A DNA stretch of 64,000 bases from Trogon surrucura. Lineage: Eukaryota > Chordata > Aves > Trogoniformes > Trogonidae. Under the pieces are notes generated by a model. The model was not told the origin of the DNA and made no database searches. It saw only the letters and a program-made list of their open reading frames with translations. Below, in pieces: positions 57,363-64,000 of the stretch. The stretch is from assembly GCA_020746105.1 (NCBI GenBank), contig CM036617.1, forward strand, positions 135,683,845-135,747,844, written 5' to 3'. Within the stretch, counting starts at the first letter, position 1; the number at the start of each line of letters is the position of its first letter. Made by a program: the position numbers and the translations under genes.

Positions 57363-60300
57363 GTATGCTCCTATTTTAAAACAGCATAGCTCTTGGGCAA
57401 CACTACAACAGCAGCAGCACTTCCATTAAAAAAATGCCATGTTTTTTGCCAGTGTCTCCCTCTGCAATCCTCTTCAGTGAGTAACTGTCCATTTTGAAAG
57501 CAGAGGTTCTCTGAAAGGGTACAGCACCATCTACTCGCTTTTCCTGCTTGTGAGGAGGTGGAGGTGCAGGGCTTACAAACAGCTTCAACTAAAGTAATTC
57601 AGATATCCTCCTCTGCCACATACCTTCATCCTTACTGCTGATCTGAGGTACTCACTTGAAGCTTTAGTCTGGCTTGGGAATAAGATGGAACGTATCAAGC
57701 TATGTCTCAGCAAGTGACAACAATGAAGCTGACTGATAGTGTTGTCAAAAAGGGTATCTTTGTTTGTATCCAGATAAAAGGACTGGGTGCCACATGACAG
57801 TAATAGCAGGAGGATAAAAGAAGGATTTGGTAAGGAAGAATGGGGAACATAGTTACGGCTTTGTGAATAAAGACTTTACTTCAGGCATTTGGGATAGGAG
57901 TGTCAGGAAACAGGAGGTCTGCATAGCGCAGGGAGTTGTAACCAGGCAAAGAATTGAAAGAGTTGCATGTTCGAAAGCAGAGCAATGAAGTAGGGTCAGA
58001 ATAGAGGAGCTGTATACAGAGGGAGAAAAGAGACCAGAAGGCAGTTATCATCTGTCCCTCTGCAGGCTCCGTGTTTGGATTCTAGTGTAGAGGTAAGGTG
58101 GTGGATGCTTCTGTCCATCCTCCTTTAGTAAGAGCAGAGCCATACTTGTCTTCTCATGAACCTGTTGTAACTCTACAGCAGGTAGGTGCAGTTCTTCACA
58201 CCCTTTGTGTAGCACTCACCAGGTCTTTTCTGAGTAATATGTCCTTGAATTATGATAACAGAGCAGGCTGTTAAGGACCTTCCAGCCAGTGAAAGAAAAC
58301 ATTCATTTAAGATATTACTGTCAAGGGATCTGGGACATGCAGATCCACACTACAGGGAGCCAGCAAGTGCTGCGGATGCTCGGCTTGTCTGAAAATTCTG
58401 CTCTATACCTGGCAAGAAGTGCAACATGCAAAGGGGAAGGTAATTCCCCTTCATCAGTAGGTTCCTCCTACTCCATTTTATCAGCTGAAAGGGACTGGAT
58501 GCTCGCTTACACAAGATAGGTAAGGATGATTGACACCTTTCTGCTTTTGCAACTTGGCACCTAGGAGAAGAACTCCAGCCCTGCCGCACATGGAAGAAAG
58601 AGATACTGTTTTACAACCCAGCAGTCTTTTTGTGGGGGTGTAAGGCTTTCAATTCTACCAGAGGGCAGTCTAGCTCTAAACAAAGGTGGAAAATTAATTT
58701 TTAGTAAATTATCTGACTTCCTCTTTAAAATCCCTTATGAATTCAGAGAGCGAAATGACAAGCTTGAAAAATGTGAGCTTGTTCCTGAACAGAAATACTC
58801 TGCCTTCTCAATCCCCTTTTTCCAGCACAAGTGAGTTACAACTAGATAAAAAGATACTCACAGTATAACAAATTTGTCTAAGATTAAAAGGAAAGTGTCC
58901 TGCTTTACTATTCATCTCAGACTGGTTTCCTGCTTTCATACAGAGTTTTAGAATGTAAAGGTTGTGACTCCGAATTGCTGATGCAGTTCAAATGAGGCAT
59001 TAGTACTTGAGATTCAGCTATAAGTTTTCTTGGAAAAATAAATATGACAAATATCCCAGTAAACTAATACAGGCAAAATTTTATGCAAAGCAGATTCTAT
59101 TCCACACCTCAAAATCTGTGGGAAGTCATTATGTAAAGTACACTGGTAAACTGTTTGTATCAGAGATAGATATCATCGGAATTATTTATTCTCCATATGT
59201 GTTTCCTTTTTCTTTTTATGTACCCATTTTAAAACCAGAAACATTTAATGACATTATTTAAGAGAGTCAAGCAAAACAGTTGGCACAAATTATTATTAAA
59301 CTACAGTCAGACATGGATGGCTTATGTTTCATGTTGTTATTCTCTGTTACTTTTTCACGGATGAGTAAGAGGTTGCTGTGAATAAGGTCTTTGCACACTT
59401 AGTAACATAACTTGTGGAAGTTTTGTTGTACTCATCTGTAGCTCCAAAAAAAAAAAAAAAAAAAGGCTGTCTTGTTAGAACCAGGAGTGTTTGAAAATGT
59501 ATAGACCATTTTTTCAACAAGAAAAACAACCTCATCTTCACTGGACTTCAGAGGAGTCTCTTAATTTTGCTGACACTTTCTATAGAATATTTTTTTTCCA
59601 CTACTAATATGGTATCTTTTGTTGGTGTACTGTATTCTTTCACATTTTATATCTTTTTGTTGAATTTTCAATAAAGGCCGAGTTTTGGATAATACTACAC
59701 AACAGCCAGAACATCCCATCTCAATTCTATCCTTTTCTCATGGAGTAACATGTTTAGATTACTTATATTCTTTTTTAGTCTGAATTCTGAGACTATATGT
59801 TTGTCTATGCTTGAAGTTACTTCGTATAGTGGAATTATATGAACTTCCAACTGCAATATATAATATATAATGTTAAGCCCTGAAACATTTGACTTAGGGG
59901 TAGTTATAGGACTCTTGCAGTATAATCTGTCCTGAGCTAGCAACATGCATTTTCCACTAAAGCTTTACTTTAGAAAAGCTTTTGTTTGGGCAGTTAAAGT
60001 TTTGCCTGCCTAACCATTGTTACACTCACAGAGAGGTAACCAGAAGAGGAATTGCTTCGGGCATTGTCAAGTCAACAGTACATAAAATTTTAATACGAAT
60101 ATTGGCTGTCAAGAACTCTACCATCCTCTTAGGGCTATTTCTTGTAGGCTGGAAGTGCCCATACATAATCTGTGCTATTGTTGTCTCTCCATTTTCTCTC
60201 TCTTTCTTGGGTTCCCCATGAACACACCCTACTTCATTTTTGCTCCATATGTAGCATCTATCTTCTCCTTTACATCTCCCTCTCTTGACAGGGAGCACGT

Positions 60301-61835
60301 TACAGGTTAGGACTCAGGTGCTGGAATAAATCATGGTGCTCCATGTGTCAAGATGTCAATGGTCCTGCCAGGCTTCTGAATAGGGCTTTCATGTGTGCAA
60401 AGCTTCTGTTAGAAATAGTGTCCCAGAAGAACACCTGTCTCAACGTTTCTCTCCACAACAAGATTTTACATGCAGACCAGGGTGATTCCCAACCTCCAAA
60501 CCCCCACCCTGTCATAATTTTGGTGCACACACGCTTGTTCTTTGTCGACCTTCACCCATTCCCTCTCAGCATCTTCTCTCATTTTCTACATGTCTTTATA
60601 ACTCTTGTTTTCTGCTTCAAAGACCACTTAGGACAGCTGTCATTCCTTTAAGAATTCAAATCACAGCATAGCCTTAAACTTTTGGACAATTAACAGTGTT
60701 TGACGTATTTACTGTCTAGTGACAGGAGGGGGAGAAAGTTCACGAATGCAGCAGAACTGACACCATAAAATGCATCACTCGAAACTTGTGGGATCACTGA
60801 AGACATTTTCAGCATTAATATGCTTTTCCAAGTATTTGCAAATAATGATATCAGTGCCACAGTATGGTCTGATCTCAGGAGCTCCACCCTGTAGTTAATC
60901 ACTGCTTGACAGTCTGTGTTCTGCTATGCGTACCCATGGGACCGGCATACTGCAAATGATAAGGGTAGTTTTGCTGTTTCCCATAGCTGAATCTCAGTTT
61001 TGATCTGCTTGCTGTTTTTATTAAAATCTTGATTGCTGGAGTCAGGAGATCATGAGATAATCTCAGTCATCATTCAAATCGTGCCAAAGCCTAGCCATCA
61101 AGAATGCAAAGAACAGCTGGGTGATGTGATGTATCAATGCAGCCTGAAGGCTAAGAAACCAAGGGAACCCAGTATTTATAATTTAAAGTAAAAGTGCATT
61201 GTTAAACCATCATCATTATCCATCAAATCCTTTGAGTGATAACACATCCATCTGTCCTCCTGTCACTGTATGTGCATTGTGTACACAAAGTTGTTCCTGT
61301 ACTAGCAATACTACTGTGCTGGTGACTTCATCATAAAATTCTGAACTGTTTGAGCCTAAAATATCCATATAAGTATCAGTCTCAGGTAGAGTTATTCTTG
61401 TTCTACTGGGGAGGAAGGAGGTGGGGAACACAGGGAATTCAGTTCAAACAGCCCAGTTGTTTGTATAAAGGACAGTACAAGAATGTTTTGCCCAGTTTAG
61501 AAAATATATTCTATAGCAAACCTTTTGTGGAAGGGGTCTCACTGCTGTGGAGGGACCCTGCAGGGTGTCCCTGTGGTGGAGGGATTTTGTCAGGGTGTCT
61601 TTCTAGGCTTTAATATATCCCTTTCTGTGAGTTGAAAGGAAATATTCTAGGTTTTGGCTGGTATAAACATTCTTTTAAAAAGCTATTTCACATCCTCAGC
61701 ATAGTTGGCAACTAAAACCTGAGAAGAGATTTGTTCAGTATGGAGTGTGCTCTGGCAAAAACTTGCTGGAGTGCATGTAGATTTCTTTCTGAACTTGCTC
61801 TTCACAACAGCCAGCTGCTGAGCGTGGGAATCTCT
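57363..61835. other. Gene-free stretch between the solo LTR and CR1
   Basis: Unique-looking sequence. I recognise no exon of the expected neighbours (NRIP2, ITFG2), no RNA gene and no further transposon. Confidence 0.6.
59446..59464. repeat. Poly-A tract, 19 nt
   Basis: Simple homopolymer in the gene-free region downstream of FOXM1. Confidence 0.9.
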
Positions 61836-62765
61836 TTGGTTGAAAGAGACCTTTAAGATCATTGAGTCCAACCATTAATCTAACACTGCAGGTCACCACT
61901 AAACCGTGTCCCTAAGCATCAGATCAACATTGCTGTTTAAGTACCTCCATCCACCACCACCTTGGGCAGCCTGTTCCAATGCCCAATGACCCTTTCAGTG
62001 AAGAACTTCTTCCTAATATCCAGCCTAAACTTCCCCCGACACAACTTCCAGCCATTTCTTCTAGTCCTATCACTTGCTACTAGGGAGAAAAGGCTGCCCC
62101 TCTCCTCTCTCCAACCTCCTTTCAGGTAGTTGTAGAGAGTGATAAGGTCTGACCTCAGCCTCCTTTTCTCCAGGCTAAACAATCCCAGTTCCTTCAGCCT
62201 CTCCTCACAGGACTTATGTTCCAGACCCTTCACGAGCCTCATTGCCCTTTTCTGGACATGCTCCAGCACCTCTTTCTTGTCATGAGGGGCCCAAAACCGA
62301 ACACAGGATTCAAGGTGCAGCCTCACCATTGCCAAGTACAGGGTGACAATCCCCTCCCTACTCCTGTTGGTCACGATTCTAATACAAGTCAGTATGTTAT
62401 TGGCCTTCTTGGCCACCTGGGCACACTGCTGGCTCATGTTCAGCTGCTAATCAGCCAAGACTCCCAGGTCCTTTTCCAACATGCAGTCTTCAAACCACAC
62501 ATACCCAAGTCTGTAGACTTCCATGGGGTTGTTATGACCCAAGTACAGGACCTGGCACTTGATCTTGTCAAATCTCATACCATTAGCCTTGACCCATTGA
62601 TCTAGCCTGTCTAGGGCCCTCTGTAGAGCCTTCCTACTCTCTAGCAGATCATCACACCTCCCCAACTTGGTGTCATCCGCAAACTTACTGAGGGTACACT
62701 TGATTCCCTCATCCAGATCATTAATAAAGATATTAAAACACACAGGCCTTCTACTGGGCTTCATA
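61836..62765 (-). mobile_element. CR1 LINE, 0.9-kb copy
   Basis: A 5'-truncated copy with ORF2 C-terminal blocks ([54 protein letters not shown]) and the RT tail [13 protein letters not shown]. Frameshifts separate the pieces. The 3' terminal octamers are missing or eroded. Confidence 0.92.
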
Positions 62766-62857
62766 GAGTGGATGATAGGAAGGAAGACCTTGACGAGAAG
62801 AAAGGTGACTCAAAGAGCCAAATGAATTCAGGGGTCAGAAGACATATAATTGTAGAA

Positions 62858-63105
62858 TCATATACTTGTTTAGGTTAGAAAATACCTTTAAGACCACTGA
62901 GTCCTATCATAAATCTAACACTGACAAGTCCTCCACTAAACCATGTCCCTAAGCACCAGATCTACACCTTTTAAATACCTCCAGGGTTGGTGACTCAACC
63001 ACTTCACTGGGCAGCCTATTCCAATGCTGGATAACCCTTTCAGTAAAGAAATTTTTCCCAATATCAACTTTTAACCTCCCTTGGTGCAACCTAGGGCTGT
63101 TCAAG
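62858..63105 (-). mobile_element. CR1 LINE, short 3' fragment
   Basis: About 250 bp with the 3' consensus (tagaatcatat, gtttaggttagaaaatacct, gggcagcctattccaatgc). It lies just beyond the 5' end of the previous CR1 copy in the same orientation, so the two are separate insertions. Confidence 0.85.
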
Positions 63106-64000
63106 AGAATAAAGAACAGGAGAAGATTGGATAAGGACCATCATAGTCACAGATTCAACAGTCCTCAGGTTCAAGGCTGGGGCAAAAACGATCAGCACGA
63201 AAAACATAAGAGACATGAAACATTGTTTCCAGGGCTTGGCTTTGACTGTTTTACAAAAGATAAGCCCAGTGTCTGTCACCTACCAACAAGAAGAAAACGC
63301 AGTGCAGACAAGGTGTTGATTCACTAAGCAGCACTGAGCAGTTCCTGAAGAACTGTCCGTAACAGGCGTTTGTCTTTAAAGATTTAGCCAGTGAGCACTG
63401 AGGCTTAAATTGCTATATTTCTAAATAAAAGTCTGCCTGAACCAAGAGAGTACAGGTGAGCTGCAACATCCTTTAGAGTGGCTGACTCTCCCTAGAACTG
63501 AGTGAGCATCTGAGTAACCTTGCTACAGTAGAACTGCTCCAGTCAAGCTGCTCACAGAGCATCCCATTGCAGCAACCAGAAACATGTTACAGGCACAAAT
63601 ACACATAACCTAGACTGTATACTGACAAATATCCTTGGTTAAAGTGATTATAGTTAATTTCAACAGGTTATACTGCTGACCAGTGAAGAATTTAACTGAT
63701 GTCAGTTGCTTTAAGATACAAAGCAAGCCATCTACGAACATGACAGGATACATCATGGCACACCTAGCAAGTGCTGATAGGAAAGTTTTCCACAGCATCT
63801 GTTGGAGGACTCTAATAGTAAAATCTGTCCCCAAAGGAAAGAAGATTGGAAGTAAGGACAGCCAATGGAGAGATTCTTTACCTTCTGAGGACTACACCTG
63901 TGCTTCATTTTTAGCAAGACAAGATCTGCTCTGATTCTACAGCTAGCTAGGCACAGGCAAAATTGTATTTGTGGTTGTCTTATTTCTTTGCTTCTGTTGT
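63106..64000. other. Gene-free right end of the window
   Basis: No feature is recognised; the open frames here are short and without known motifs. Confidence 0.55.

Overview
The window is vertebrate nuclear DNA, almost certainly from a bird. It carries at least eleven copies of the avian LINE CR1, a SINE that joins a tRNA-Ile head to a CR1 tail, and a solo LTR of ERVL type with a 5-bp target duplication. Three conserved vertebrate genes lie in the order TULP3 - RHNO1 - FOXM1, the same block as human 12p13.33. The tRNA-Ile/CR1 SINE hints at a passerine or a relative, but that is inference. No prokaryotic system, CRISPR array or plasmid feature is present.

Layout. TULP3 lies on the minus strand from a CpG-island first exon near 35.5 kb to a stop at 1249. 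I could build all 11 coding exons with matching splice phases (464 residues). Introns 2, 3 and 5 and the 12-kb intron 1 hold CR1 copies, including a 2.55-kb copy whose endonuclease/reverse-transcriptase frame has one nonsense codon. RHNO1 follows on the minus strand (36.0-39.8 kb, two coding exons, 268 residues). It ends only about 0.5 kb upstream of the TULP3 start, with no AATAAA or ATTAAA in between. FOXM1 runs on the plus strand (about 40.1-51.06 kb, eight coding exons, 798 residues). It contains the 15-codon cassette that corresponds to mammalian exon Va. RHNO1 and FOXM1 are head to head across one CpG island (39.7-40.5 kb) carrying an E2F-like site directly beside a CHR-like TTCAAA and an inverted CCAAT box.

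Downstream of FOXM1 (51.06-64 kb) I recognise no host gene, only transposon copies: CR1 at 51.6-52.46, 61.84-62.77 and 62.86-63.1 kb, the SINE at 52.49-52.68 kb and the solo LTR at 56.18-57.36 kb.

How the genes relate. From family knowledge, RHNO1 binds the 9-1-1 clamp and supports ATR signalling under replication stress, and FOXM1 drives the G2/M programme, so the shared divergent promoter fits coordinated S/G2 expression. TULP3 is a phosphoinositide-binding adaptor that brings cargo and IFT-A into primary cilia; an imperfect RFX X-box about 50 bp upstream of its start codon fits ciliary regulation. The most interesting non-standard signals are the uORFs that touch or overlap the start codons of FOXM1 and RHNO1, the SINE with a probable LINE partner in the same window, and the RHNO1-TULP3 junction. 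I did not find an unknown multi-gene system.
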